Assembly: GCA_030581615.1 (NCBI GenBank)
Contig: JAKTTT010000063.1
Coordinates: 62,001 to 126,000, forward strand
Reading direction: 5' to 3'
Source of the DNA: Alloascoidea africana
Lineage: Eukaryota > Ascomycota > Alloascoideomycetes > Alloascoideales > Alloascoideaceae
Length of the DNA: 64,000 bases
Below the pieces are notes generated by a model that saw only the letters and a program-made list of their open reading frames with translations, made no database searches and had not been told where the DNA came from. This document shows, piece by piece, positions 1 through 9,520 of the stretch. The number at the start of each line of letters is the position of its first letter. Position 1 is the first letter of the stretch. The position numbers were made by a program, and so were the translations under genes.

Positions 1-305
1 AGAGGCGTGCTTGTTGGTTCGGGGGCCAAACCCCTTGCGTTTCGCTGGAGGGCCTGATGAAGGGACCCTAGCTGGCTTGTGTTGGAGTCTCCAGACTCGA
101 TCTCGGAATGTGTCACAAGAGGAGCCGTGGTGGCTGTTATGGTCTGCTGGGGGGACGAAAGCAGAGCTGCGCTGGGATTCAGGGTTGCACCTGAGGGCTC
201 TGCTCTGTAGCCAGGCCGTCGAAGCTGGCTGTGGGCCTGTGCCTGCAGTTCCATATCCATATCCATGTCCGTATCCAGACCGGGACGGCTCGTGTGGGTG
301 GCCAT
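1..305 (-). CDS. N-terminus of an unknown protein, running off the left edge
   Basis: Reading the minus strand from an ATG at 305, the frame stays open for 101 codons to the window edge. The start reads MATHTSRPGLDTDMDMDMEL and the rest is low-complexity sequence rich in Ser, Thr, Ala, Pro and Gln. A small (Asp-Met)3 repeat comes from a TATCCA repeat on the plus strand. I see no signal peptide, membrane segment or known domain. The gene would be divergent from HUB1, with 324 bp between the two starts. The plus strand of the same stretch also holds a shorter closed frame, so the strand call rests on the uninterrupted minus frame and on the promoter-sized gap to HUB1. The family cannot be named from this fragment. 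Confidence 0.45.
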   Translation of the reverse strand, partial: MATHTSRPGLDTDMDMDMELQAQAHSQLRRPGYRAEPSGATLNPSAALLSSPQQTITATTAPLVTHSEIESGDSNTSQLGSLHQALQRNARGLAPEPTSTP

Positions 306-629
306 GCTGAGAGTGTACTACGATGCTAAATAGAGCTAACTGGAGAAGCAAAGTGGAAGGGTTCAGGCTCAGTGGGGCGGTCTTGTGATAAAAGGTGGAA
401 AGTGGCGATGCACAGTGGTGGAAACGTCGAACTAGGGAAGGCTATCACGAACGTGGTCAGACTAATCAACACGAAAGGAATAAGGGGTCGAAAGCAGGTA
501 CAGAGGAAGATCTAAAGACTATGACGTAGATCTGAGCACGAAGAAGAACTGGAACCAAAGAGCATGAACTCTTTCTAACGCCGCAAACACAAGCAAGCGG
601 ACACAGACTCAGAAATAGATGAAATGGGC
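306..629. promoter_or_regulatory. Divergent promoter region, unknown gene / HUB1
   Basis: This 324-bp gap separates the minus-strand start at 305 from the HUB1 start at 630. I see no clear TATA box or known factor site. An in-frame ATG six bases before the chosen HUB1 start (624) could also be used. Confidence 0.4.
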
Positions 630-1137
630 ATGATTGAGGTGCTTTGCAACGACCGGTATGAATTTACACAGACCACTTCACTCAGCGATTGAGTTGGTAA
701 AAGTCTAATGCTCTTGTTCTAGTCTCGGTAAAAAAGTGAAGGTCAAGGTATGCCACATCCACATCTTCTTGAGCTGTACAAAAGTAGCAGTAAACTGGAA
801 ACTAACATGTTAAACAGTGTCTTCCCGATGATACTGTTGGGGATTTCAAGAAATTGGTCGCGGCACAGACAGGAACAGCGGCGTCCAAAATCGGTGCGTT
901 ATCTCTCTCCCTTGATTTGGTCTGAACAGGCCGTTCTAACCTGAATCTTCATTATCTAACCTTTTGTTTGCTCTCTAGTTCTGAAAAAGGGATACACCAC
1001 TTTTAAAGACCATATAACCCTGGCCGATTATGAGATCCATGATGGAATGAACTTGGAGCTGTAAGCATTTTTGTTGTTCAATGTGTATTGGCTCAACTTT
1101 AGTACTAACTATTTACACCTTTAGTTATTACGGATGA
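630..1137 (+). CDS. HUB1: Ubiquitin-like splicing modifier Hub1 (UBL5), five exons
   Basis: Hub1/UBL5 is a ubiquitin fold that binds spliceosomal partners such as Snu66 non-covalently and adjusts 5' splice-site use. Exons: 630-655, 723-747, 818-893, 979-1060 and 1125-1137. Spliced, they give 73 aa, the family length, starting [17 protein letters not shown] and ending in the diagnostic double tyrosine (NLELYYG). The conserved IVLKK and [12 protein letters not shown] blocks are present. Donors are GTATGA, GTATGC, GTGCGT and GTAAGC; branch-like ACTAAC occurs at 801 and TACTAACT at 1103. Four introns in a 222-nt reading frame is striking: the S. cerevisiae gene has none, whereas the fission yeast gene has introns. 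RSA4 follows 241 bp downstream on the same strand. The family call is close to certain; the ATG at 624 is an alternative start. Confidence 0.95.
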
Positions 1138-1256
1138 GGCATATCCATAGCTCTAATTGAATTGCTTATGAACATTTAAACCTTGTAAAGAACCAGTTAC
1201 TTCCATATCATTCAATTCGCTCTGAAGAGCCATGATTTTTGAGAGATCAATAATCT

Positions 1257-1306
1257 ACGTTACCCGGATTTGGTTTCTCAGAACTTCTTTTATTTCCGGG
1301 TAACGT
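1257..1306. promoter_or_regulatory. Inverted pair of Reb1-like sites upstream of RSA4
   Basis: ACGTTACCCGGA (1257-1268) and its exact reverse complement TCCGGGTAACGT (1295-1306) face each other across 26 bp. The core TTACCCG is the known Reb1 recognition sequence. The pair lies 73-122 bp upstream of the RSA4 start and just downstream of HUB1, where a general regulatory factor could insulate the two genes. Binding is inferred. Confidence 0.6.
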
Positions 1307-1378
1307 CATCCATTTTTGTACCAAAACTTTTCAAAATATTTTTCAAATTGGATAGGCTTTACAGCATAATATTCACCA

Positions 1379-2985
1379 ATGGCCACTGTTATTCCACCTC
1401 CTTCAAAGAAACAGAGACGGGAAGCACAGGCCCCCAGAGAGGTTGAAGTGGTTCCGACGGATTTACCTAATGTTTTGGTTAAATTTCAAGCATCAGATAC
1501 TGGCGACTTTGTTGGAGGTAGTATCAGAGTACCTGGGAATTCTACAGAAAAACAGCTGGAGCAACTACTTAACCAGCTAACAGACAACGTGAGTTTCAAA
1601 CTTTTGCTTCTTTGCAAAAACTACTGGGGTTGTTTATTAACATTTTGTGGAATTAGTCCGATGATCCATTGCCATATACATTTGCAGTTGCGAAATCGAG
1701 TGGTGGGAATGAAGAACACATTGACGTCAAGGACAATTTGTATTCGTCTATTTTGAAGCCTGGGCACAAGACGACCGAAGATCTGATCACTCTTGTTTAC
1801 ACGCCGCGTGCAGTTTTTCGGGTAAGGGCAATCAACCGCTCATCGGCTGCGATTAGCGGACACGGAAGCACCATTCTTGCAGCACAATTTGCTCCACATA
1901 CAAGTTCTCGATTGGTGACGGGAGCAGGTGATTCCACTGCTAGGATATGGGATTGTGATACCCAGACGCCAATTACAACGCTTAGTGGACATTCCGACTG
2001 GGTCCTATGTGTTAGTTGGTCCCCAGATGGCAAGTTTATAGCTACAGGGAGTATGGATAGTACTATCAGACTTTGGGATGGGAAAACGGGCAAACCGATT
2101 GGGAATGCTTTGAGAGGACATTCAAAATACATTTCGTCCTTGTCTTGGGAACCATTTCACTCTGTTCCTGAAGGCGGCGTTCCTAGACTGGCTTCCTCTT
2201 CTAAAGACGGCACAATAAAGATATGGGATGTTATACAACGGGCACCCATCTTCACCATGAGTGGGCATTCGTCAACAGTGTCCTGTGTGAAATGGGGTGG
2301 GATGGATACAATATACTCAACCTCTCATGACAAGACAATAAAGATGTGGAGCGCGAAAGACGGCAGATGCATTCAAACACTTCGATCTCACGGACACTGG
2401 GTGAACCACATTTCTCTTTCTACAGACTATGCTCTTCGGATAGGACCTTTTTTTGATCATACTGGCAAAAAGCCAGACTCGCCTAAAGCAGCAAAAGAAG
2501 CCGCACAGAAGAATTTTGAAAAAATCGCTCGAGTAGGAGGCAAACTTGTCGAAAGGGCAGTCACTGCAAGCGACGACTTTACAATGTACCTATGGGAACC
2601 ACTTAAATCTTCAAAACCGATATGTAGAATGACGGGACATCAGAAACTCGTCAACCATGTTGCCTTTTCACCAGATGGCCGATACATTGCATCTGCCTCC
2701 TTTGATAACTCGATAAAACTATGGGATGGAAGAGATGGCAAGTTTCTGACTACTTTTAGAGGGCATGTTGCATCTGTGTACCAGTGCGCCTGGTCTAGCG
2801 ACTCGAGACTACTGGTCAGCTCTTCTAAAGATACTACGCTTAAAGTGTGGGATGTCAGGACGAAAAAACTCTCCGTCGATTTGCCTGGACATCAGGACGA
2901 GGTTTATGCAGTAGACTGGAGCGTGGATGGAAGGAAAGTCGGGTCTGGAGGTAAGGACAAGCAGGTTAGACTATGGACATCGTAG
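1379..2985 (+). CDS. RSA4: Ribosome assembly factor Rsa4 / Notchless (NLE1), WD40
   Basis: Rsa4 is a pre-60S assembly factor in the nucleolus and nucleoplasm. Its N-terminal ubiquitin-like domain is the ligand for the MIDAS domain of the AAA ATPase Rea1/Midasin, which remodels the particle. Exon 1 is 1379-1588 and exon 2 is 1657-2985, joined in phase 0 over a 68-nt intron (GTGAGT...TTAG). The product is 512 aa; the S. cerevisiae protein is about 515. Residues 1 to roughly 120 form the NLE domain and the rest is a WD40 propeller with repeats such as SGHSDWVLCVSWSPDG and GHQDEVYAVDWSVDG, ending QVRLWTS. The intron falls inside the N-terminal domain. Start choice: first ATG, directly followed by the basic stretch SKKQRR. 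Confidence 0.95.
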
Positions 2986-3142
2986 TCTCGTTAATTTAAG
3001 TTTTTGGTGGTTTACATCGGTCTGATATTTACACGTAGCGTAATATTGAAACCGGAAGGTGTAAATGTGCCCATCAAATTCCAGAAAAAAACTCCCAAAC
3101 CAGTGAATTCGGAATCGGAAATCTACACCGTGAACGATAACG

Positions 3143-3595
3143 ATGCTTTCAAGAATAGCGCTGCGAAGAAGTGTTCCCTCAGCTATTCAGCGGCCATGGG
3201 CTCTGTCGTTAACTCGAAATACCAGCTTCATGGCTCCCCTGGAGACTGTGAAAGCTGAGGAGCTTGTGGGGGATTTTGGGAACAAGACCTATTTTGTGGA
3301 AAGGTCGGAGAAGGACCGACTTCCCGTGTATCCTGATATCAAGAGAGGTGGGGTTTACTTCACAGAAATCCGGAAGATAAAGGGTGATGTAAAGGTAAGC
3401 AATTTGTTAAAACGAGGAAACAGTTTGGTTAATTGAAAACTCACACTATTGGGAAAGCAACTGGGAGAAGATTTGAAAGCGGCATTACCTGATATTCCAA
3501 AAGACGATTTCAAGATTTTGAATACTTCACACAAGATTATTATAAAAGGGCATTATGTGAACGAGGTCAAGGCGATTCTGGAAACCAAATTCTAG
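3143..3595 (+). CDS. IMG2: Mitochondrial large ribosomal subunit protein mL49 (Img2)
   Basis: Img2/mL49 is a component of the mitochondrial 54S large ribosomal subunit. Exon 1 (3143-3394) ends at ...GDVK and exon 2 (3458-3595) begins [11 protein letters not shown]. The 63-nt intron starts GTAAGC and ends AAAG, and splicing gives 129 aa. The N-terminus ([16 protein letters not shown]) is arginine-rich and lacks acids, as expected for a mitochondrial presequence. The family signature is visible as [17 protein letters not shown] and EIRKIKGD, followed by a KH-like C-terminal strand ([14 protein letters not shown]). It lies 157 bp downstream of RSA4 on the same strand and converges with the next gene. 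A small nearly complete family member; only the 3' splice site is read by eye. Confidence 0.9.
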
Positions 3596-3904
3596 GCTAA
3601 ATCAATAACGAAATCTCTGCTACAACTACTTCATATAGCCACCACCACCCATTATTATTGGGAAAAATGAGTTTTGCAAAAAAGTGTACATAGCTGGTCT
3701 CACATATTTTAGAAACCTTGAACTTCGTCGTTGATGAATACAACAGAAATAATTGCAATAAACAAAACAAATAAAAAATATAAAAAAAGAATGAAGAGAA
3801 TCATTAAACAATACAAAAATGAAAGGCGAAATGTTGGTCTAGAATTGAAGAAATGTTTGATCCAAAAATGCACTGTTTTTTCTACCCTTTTTTGGTGTGT
3901 AATA
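3596..3904. other. Short convergent spacer, no gene seen
   Basis: A 309-bp AT-rich spacer between the 3' ends of IMG2 and the minus-strand secreted protein. It holds only terminator-like A/T tracts. Confidence 0.6.
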
Positions 3905-4564
3905 CTATCCTACAACTGTCTTTATAACTGTGTTAATGGCAGTAGCGGTTGCGGTTGCGGTTGCGGTTACAACGATTACATTCCCTGGATCCTCGGCCAC
4001 GACTTCATTTTTTTCTTCTACCTTGTTTTCTGTAGGAGCCGCTGCAACTGCTTGTGTTGTAGTGGTCGCAGCTCCAGCGTTGATAGTAACGACATGAACA
4101 GCTGTGGATGTGTATACAACCTGGGCAGCAACGACTTTTTCTGTCGTGACGGGCACATTTGCAATCGGTGTTTCTGATGTCGAACTTGACTCCTCTTCCG
4201 TAGACTCTCCTGTCCCATCGTAAACCAAAAGCGTTCCAGTGACTGTGCTGTATATAGTTGACTCGATGGGGTCTCCCTTCACAGTTTCTGTCGTTGTTAG
4301 ACGAATAGTAGAAGTGACATCTTTCTCGGAATGAAGATTGTGAACATGGCGTGTAACAGTCTTGACCTCTGCCTGGACAGGATTGTTAACAACGACCACT
4401 TTGGTGTTTACTAGAGTGGCCACATTCGTGACGACGACCACATCCGCGCCAACGGCGGCGGTGAACAATAGGAAGTGCAGAAAGTATAGGCTGAGAATCA
4501 ACCTTAACTTCAACCCTAGCCCTGTTGTCCCTGACCGCTTGGCGAGGCAAAGCAATAACAGCAT
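3905..4564 (-). CDS. Putative secreted Thr/Val-rich protein
   Basis: The product is 219 aa. A hydrophobic segment around residues 20-40 (LRLILSLYFLHFLLFTAAVGA) looks like a signal sequence, and the mature part begins DVVVVTNVATLV. The body is rich in Thr, Val and Ser, with an acidic serine patch (STEEESSSTSE) and a C-terminal run of alternating Ala-Thr. Strings such as VVTATATATATAINTVIKTVV resemble cell-wall proteins that begin with repeated TV motifs (SUN-type leaders), but no catalytic domain is present. There is no hydrophobic GPI tail. The 19 residues before the signal segment are unusually long and polar, so the real start or a small upstream intron remains open. Family not identified. 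Confidence 0.55.
   Translation of the reverse strand: MLLLLCLAKRSGTTGLGLKLRLILSLYFLHFLLFTAAVGADVVVVTNVATLVNTKVVVVNNPVQAEVKTVTRHVHNLHSEKDVTSTIRLTTTETVKGDPIESTIYSTVTGTLLVYDGTGESTEEESSSTSETPIANVPVTTEKVVAAQVVYTSTAVHVVTINAGAATTTTQAVAAAPTENKVEEKNEVVAEDPGNVIVVTATATATATAINTVIKTVVG
3945..3968 (+). repeat. (GCGGTT)4 coding microsatellite
   Basis: Four copies of the hexamer GCGGTT, encoding the Ala-Thr alternation near the C-terminus of the minus-strand secreted protein. Copy-number change would alter the protein without shifting the frame. Confidence 0.85.
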
Positions 4565-5321
4565 CGTTTATGGATATGAATGAAATAGTAAGGAAAAGGA
4601 GAGACTTGGGTGGGCAAGTTTTTTGGAGCAATTGTGTCTTGCCTAAATATGTAGACCTGCCAGAATGTTTTGGAGTCAAGATGGTGCAGAACAAAGTTGA
4701 CTTGTTGAAACCAAGTTGATTCTTCAGTTATCTCTGACTTTTGGGTTTTTATTTCGTTTAGAATAATTGAAGATTTATTTATCTTGATTAATTGAAAACA
4801 ATTCTGAACATAGAAGCAATTCAATTGTCAATTGTTCAATCGTTGGCTTACAAGAACGTATTCATAAGTAGAAGAGAAGAGCGAACGCCTCAACCCACCA
4901 TATTCCACATACTCTATCTGAGACTTTGGAAATTGATCTTTCCATGGAAAGTTGATCTTTCAAAAGAGTCTACATAGTCAGAAAGACTTTCTCTACATGT
5001 TTTACTTAACCGCTTCACAAATTTCAATGATAAAAATAGTTTGATAACCTATGAAAAAAGAATTTGCTATCAACAAATTTTTGCATGCCTTCCTTGGGAA
5101 AAATGACAAAGGTAGGAATCTGAAATATATATTCTAGCCTGCTAGAATTTCTGGTTAAACTAGGCCAGTAGTTTGTTTGTAACTCTTTTTTGTGTGTTGC
5201 TGATAAAAATGAATATGAGATAACTAATCGTAAAACGTGCCAGACGTGACGAACAAGTAAAGACAATGACAGAGTACAATAATAATAATAATGATATCCT
5301 ATATCTATCTGTCTGTCTAGG
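4565..5321. other. Intergenic region upstream of the Thr/Val-rich gene
   Basis: 757 bp of AT-rich DNA between two minus-strand genes. It should hold the promoter of the downstream gene. I see no further coding sequence, RNA gene or clear factor site. Confidence 0.5.
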
Positions 5322-6275
5322 CTAGACGGATAAGGTTGGCTTTGCATATATTGTTGCAAAAGTTTTGGTATTGGGTTCGAATTTTCTTTTGAAGATGAGC
5401 GTTGGGGTTGAAGCTTGAGATGTAGATGTTGAGGAAGATGATTCAGATGGGTCGGAGTCAACCGTTTTGGGAAATGGTTTAGCCATGGTAAGAATCTCGT
5501 CCACTGGAGAAATGGCAATGTTGGGTACAGATACGGTAGCGAATACAACTGGCGTATCAATTTCCAGAGATTCAGGTTCTTCGGGGGATCGTTTACGTTG
5601 AGCCAGGCGTGGAACAGTCAACACAGAAGAATCAATTTCAGAGTCGGAATCTTGGAAATATCGTTTCAGGATCAGAGTAGGCGCTGCAGTGACAAGAGAA
5701 GATGAGCAAGAGGTAGTTACTTCTGGTTCAGATAGAGATGTGGATGCGGCCTCAACATTTGAGGAAGAATACACTTGGGATTTTCGGTATAGAGGAACAA
5801 GAGTTGTTGGAAATACCCACTCAGGTTCGTCTTCGTCCTCATTCTGCGCACTTGCAGAAAAGGTTGGGACGATAGTACTGAATGAAAAAGTTTCTGATCG
5901 CCTCACTAAAGAATCTTTAGCATCTGTGAAAAGAGGTCGAATTTCCAAAGTTGAAGCCACGATTTCTGCTTCAGTTTTGGTGATCTCGATGGGTTCTTCA
6001 GTCTCTGTTTCGGACTCATGAACCGAGACACATTTGGAGAAATGTGAATTAAACACTTTGCAAAAGTATCCTGTTTCGCAGGTTGTGGGGCCGGCCCAAT
6101 CTGTTCCTCCACATTGTCCTCCTTTGGTTTGGACCTCAGCGGCTGTGACTGCGGGAGATGATGAATCGGTGGATGATAGAGAGCTTTGGCTTTGAGGGAT
6201 AACGAATGCTGTGACCGAGGAACCAGCCTGGAGCAGCAGCAATCCAGCCAAGAAAAAAGAAATGAAAGTAGACAT
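5322..6275 (-). CDS. Secreted protein with CBM1-like module and dibasic sites
   Basis: The protein is 317 aa from the ATG at 6275. Residues 1-23 are a clean signal peptide (MSTFISFFLAGLLLLQAGSS...). Residues 51-83 match the fungal CBM1 fold: GQCGG, W60, AGPTTC, YFC, FNSHFSKC, with all four cysteines in register. Compared with the Trichoderma CBM, the binding face is altered: Y5 is Gly, Y31 is His, Y32 is Phe and Q34 is Lys, while N29 is kept. The rest is Ser/Thr/Glu-rich and disordered. Possible Kex2 sites occur at RR126, KR205, RKR229 and KR297, and a PTLI-x-KR-x-F motif appears twice (199-207 and 291-299). No glycosidase domain is attached. Possible roles are a wall protein, a carbohydrate-binding adhesin, or a precursor of secreted peptides; none is proven. 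Confidence 0.75.
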   Translation of the reverse strand: MSTFISFFLAGLLLLQAGSSVTAFVIPQSQSSLSSTDSSSPAVTAAEVQTKGGQCGGTDWAGPTTCETGYFCKVFNSHFSKCVSVHESETETEEPIEITKTEAEIVASTLEIRPLFTDAKDSLVRRSETFSFSTIVPTFSASAQNEDEDEPEWVFPTTLVPLYRKSQVYSSSNVEAASTSLSEPEVTTSCSSSLVTAAPTLILKRYFQDSDSEIDSSVLTVPRLAQRKRSPEEPESLEIDTPVVFATVSVPNIAISPVDEILTMAKPFPKTVDSDPSESSSSTSTSQASTPTLIFKRKFEPNTKTFATIYAKPTLSV

Positions 6276-7480
6276 TTTTAATTTTTTTAATGTTGAGAGT
6301 GGACTTGCACTTCTCGATTTTGATAGAATAAAACTGTAGTGGTTGAAATAAAACCTTGGGATTGGAAAAAAAGAACAAGAATAAAGAGCGTTATCTTTAT
6401 AAACCCATGGATTCTCCTTTTTTCTTGTAGTTGTGTGATTAACACTGTCGCTTTCTCCACGGTGCATGTAGAACGGTGTCAGCTCCACATTACCATGGCT
6501 AGCTCAGGAGAGGCGTGTGCCGATCGAACGCAAAAGGCCTGGCAACCCTTCGGAAGGGGAGCAGGGCCCTGGAAACAAGAGAGGCATTGTCCACAATATC
6601 AGATACGGTGATACACAACGTATGCAAGGGGAAGGGGGGCCTAATGGACTAGTCTCAAGCCAACTCTTCATGGTGAGAGCTTCATCAGGCCTTTTTGGCC
6701 CAGTGGTGATGAGCTACCGGATCCGGGGAGAGCTCACCGCACTAGAACAGCGACAATCTACTTTGTACTTTATTCTGGGGACCGCGAATCACTTCCTGAT
6801 TTGGCCGGCTGCCGCGACGCGCTCGTCCCCGTGCGTGAGGTACACCCGTGCACCCATATAGCCTCTCCCGCAGGAAAAAGGCAGCCGTCCGGGACAAGTT
6901 CACAAGGGCCAGAGGTTCCATTTTCAGTTGCCGCTTGGGCTCGCTGTTCCAGATCGAGATCTAAATTGAAATCCCAATGCAGATTCAGCGGGCCAGACAA
7001 ATTATGCCCGCATGGAACATGCTAGCGAGACAGTTTCACACAGTGTCTCCAAATTTCAGCACAGAGTTGTGCTATTACAAGCCTTTTCTAGAAACTTTTC
7101 TCGTTTGAGCCCTACCAGAAGCTGTGAGATTGCGATCAGCTGTGCAAGTAAAACTGCCGTCATAACCAGATCGGACCCAGATGGGCCCAAGTCGGCCCGT
7201 CCAGGCTCGAAGCGTCACTCTTCTGTTTCTCCGGCCGCTTTGACTGCTCCCCCTATTCTGCCTGCCCTCCTTTTGCTTCCGGTGCTTCTTGCGGCCAGCA
7301 AGCGACTTCCATTTGAAACTGGCGGCTCGACGCGACGCTTTTCGGCGGTGACGTATGCTGCCGGACAGCTTCCCAAAACGGAAGCGCGTCTGCGGTAGGT
7401 TTGCTTCTCTGCAGCCCGATATAGATACTCCCTCTTCTCTTCTTCTCCATCGCTTTCCTCTCGACTCATGTTCCTCACCA
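6276..7480. promoter_or_regulatory. Divergent intergenic region with GC-rich island
   Basis: 1.2 kb between the CBM1-like gene (minus) and the Whi5-like gene (plus). TTTATAAA at 6396-6403 is a probable TATA box about 120 bp upstream of the minus gene. From roughly 6490 to 7350 the sequence becomes clearly GC-rich with many short palindromes. Several open frames occur there on both strands, but they overlap one another and none resembles a known protein. Confidence 0.5.
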
Positions 7481-9520
7481 ATGTTGCGCTCGCTGGTCTA
7501 TTCTGAGCCCGATTCCCTCGCTTCGCAGAACAACTTAAACACCGCCCAATCCTCCTCTTCCTCTGCAAATCAGTTCCAACAGCATAGACAAGAACAGCAG
7601 CACCAATACCAGATGAACAACTCCATCTACCCGCCTACACCTATATCCCACACTCTAATCCAGAGAGAACAGAGCCTGCCAAACCTGAAGACGCCCATGG
7701 AAATCACCAGCTCCTCTCAATACCAAGCAACATCCCTGCCTCCTCCTCCTTTACCTGAATTCACTCCAGCAGAGCGCCAGAACTACAAACCAGTTAGCCA
7801 AAGTACTCTACGAGCAAGAGAAACATCAAACACATGCACCAGCTCCAACAACTACATAGTCACATCTACACCATCCTCAGGTCTCAATGTTGAAGCCGAA
7901 GCAATGGAAAAAGTCTTGAAGCGTGCAGAAATATCCAGAGTAAGTAGAAGCTTTAATTCTGAAGCTATGATGAGCCTTCAATGTTTGCTAACTCTGATGC
8001 AGATTACTCGACAGTTGAAAAATCGGCTGGCACTGGCTTCCTTTCGTGCTAGACAGGACATCAAGGCAAGACAAGGCTCACCAGAGCCCTCCACTAAACG
8101 GCATATGCTGAGATCGGTGAAATCCTGTATCGAGGCCGCAACCACCAGTGCGTCGACTGTGTTTCCACAAGCCCCACCACCACCAAGTCTTTCTAAACTC
8201 CAGCCACAGAATCAACCCACAGAGAATCCTGCAGAAGGAGAAAGAGACATTACTGGGGTTGAGCAATCAACTTCAGATGGCCTCGAGCCACAAAAGGATT
8301 GCAATTACAATCACAATGCGCAGCAGGAATATCCAACACTTTCAAAGGGACGATATGGCAGGAAAAGAGCAAAGACTTTTTCTGGAAGATTGGCCGTAAG
8401 CAGTACCAGCGATGGAACTGCTCAACTGGTGCTCACTGAACCAAATACAAACCTTTTACGCAAACAAAGAAACAACCACTTGGCTTATGAATCCAACTCA
8501 ATGACTGTACACGATTTTCGAACTCTGAATAAAGATAATTCTCAAGATGCTGATATAGCTCACTCTTTCCAATCGGTTGATAACTCGTCCTCATCCTCAG
8601 TTTCTTCAACATTCTCCACTTCTTCTCGTGCTATTTCTCCCACCCGACATCATGACATTACCGCTGGATCTTACTCCTTGCCTAGAACAATATCTCCGGC
8701 GACCAAGAACGACCTGTCGTTTGGCAACTCGTCTGATGTCACTCTCTGCCACCCACCAGCACCTCCTAGAACTCCCAGTCCACCACGTATAATGGGCATG
8801 AATTCAGGGTCATCTTCAAGGACCGTTTCTTACGGCAGCGCAAGCACAATGGGTCCTGTAACGGGGAGCAGTTATACAGGAGCATCTCTATATCCTTCCT
8901 CTGCTTTCCAGACACCAAAGCAACGCTCGGGGTTAGGAGGAGATAATAACGATGAAGAAGGAGCAGACTTATTGATGTATTTGGCCTCTTCTCCTTCTCC
9001 AGCAACTGTTGCAAATGCAAACTTTACTCCCAATCTGAAAATGACATCTTACAAAGTACAGTTCCCTCCTATCGAAGAAGAATCAATAAGATCCCATGCT
9101 AACAGGAATCAAGGCGGCAACAATTCAAGAATTGGAACAAAAGTTCACCTTTCAACTCCACTACATCTTAAAAACAGTAGCCCAGGCAACGACGATGGCA
9201 ACCGTTCAGTCACAAATGGCTGGATGAGTGTTAATCAAAACAACGGTCCTACTTCACTGCCCACTGCAAATGGAGGACAAATGTATTCTAATTATACAGC
9301 CACTTCCGCTAGCCCTTCAACGCCTTCCCAATCATTCAACATGAATGACTATGTTAATATTTTTACTCCGAGTCCAAGAATAACGGGTAGCGGAAATAGT
9401 AGTGGCATTCTACGTGGTCGTGGAACCCCAATATCTCTGAGCGGTTACAGTTTCCCTCTGAATGGAACTCCTCATCGCAACCCTGGGCGGACTACTCCAA
9501 GCTCTAATGCTATTCTCTAG
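7481..9520 (+). CDS. Whi5/Nrm1-family G1/S transcriptional repressor
   Basis: Whi5 and Nrm1 repress the SBF and MBF factors that drive G1/S genes. The key evidence is the short GTB-type motif after splicing, ITRQLKNRLALASFRARQD at residues 154-172, which fits the Whi5 family consensus (LK.RL..A..K). A second motif, ADLLMYLASSPSPA near residue 475, recurs in fungal Whi5/Nrm1 and Stb1-type regulators. The rest is disordered, rich in Ser, Asn, Gln and Pro, with many SP/TP sites suited to CDK control. Exon 1 is 7481-7939 and exon 2 is 8003-9520, with a 63-nt intron (GTAAGT...GATGCAG) just before the motif. That intron is a multiple of three and has no stop, so retention would add 21 residues directly before the motif. 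Product 658 aa. A longer start at 7355 is possible. Confidence 0.7.
   Translation: MLRSLVYSEPDSLASQNNLNTAQSSSSSANQFQQHRQEQQHQYQMNNSIYPPTPISHTLIQREQSLPNLKTPMEITSSSQYQATSLPPPPLPEFTPAERQNYKPVSQSTLRARETSNTCTSSNNYIVTSTPSSGLNVEAEAMEKVLKRAEISRVSRSFNSEAMMSLQCLLTLMQITRQLKNRLALASFRARQDIKARQGSPEPSTKRHMLRSVKSCIEAATTSASTVFPQAPPPPSLSKLQPQNQPTENPAEGERDITGVEQSTSDGLEPQKDCNYNHNAQQEYPTLSKGRYGRKRAKTFSGRLAVSSTSDGTAQLVLTEPNTNLLRKQRNNHLAYESNSMTVHDFRTLNKDNSQDADIAHSFQSVDNSSSSSVSSTFSTSSRAISPTRHHDITAGSYSLPRTISPATKNDLSFGNSSDVTLCHPPAPPRTPSPPRIMGMNSGSSSRTVSYGSASTMGPVTGSSYTGASLYPSSAFQTPKQRSGLGGDNNDEEGADLLMYLASSPSPATVANANFTPNLKMTSYKVQFPPIEEESIRSHANRNQGGNNSRIGTKVHLSTPLHLKNSSPGNDDGNRSVTNGWMSVNQNNGPTSLPTANGGQMYSNYTATSASPSTPSQSFNMNDYVNIFTPSPRITGSGNSSGILRGRGTPISLSGYSFPLNGTPHRNPGRTTPSSNAIL

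Noticed and set aside
11-310. 99-codon plus-strand frame at the left edge
   Set aside because: It overlaps the longer, uninterrupted minus-strand frame that starts at 305 and has no family features.
5374-5382. GGTTCGAAT, a tRNA B-box-like string (also GGTTCGAAT near 30103)
   Set aside because: Both lie inside protein-coding sequence and no cloverleaf or A-box is found at the right distance.
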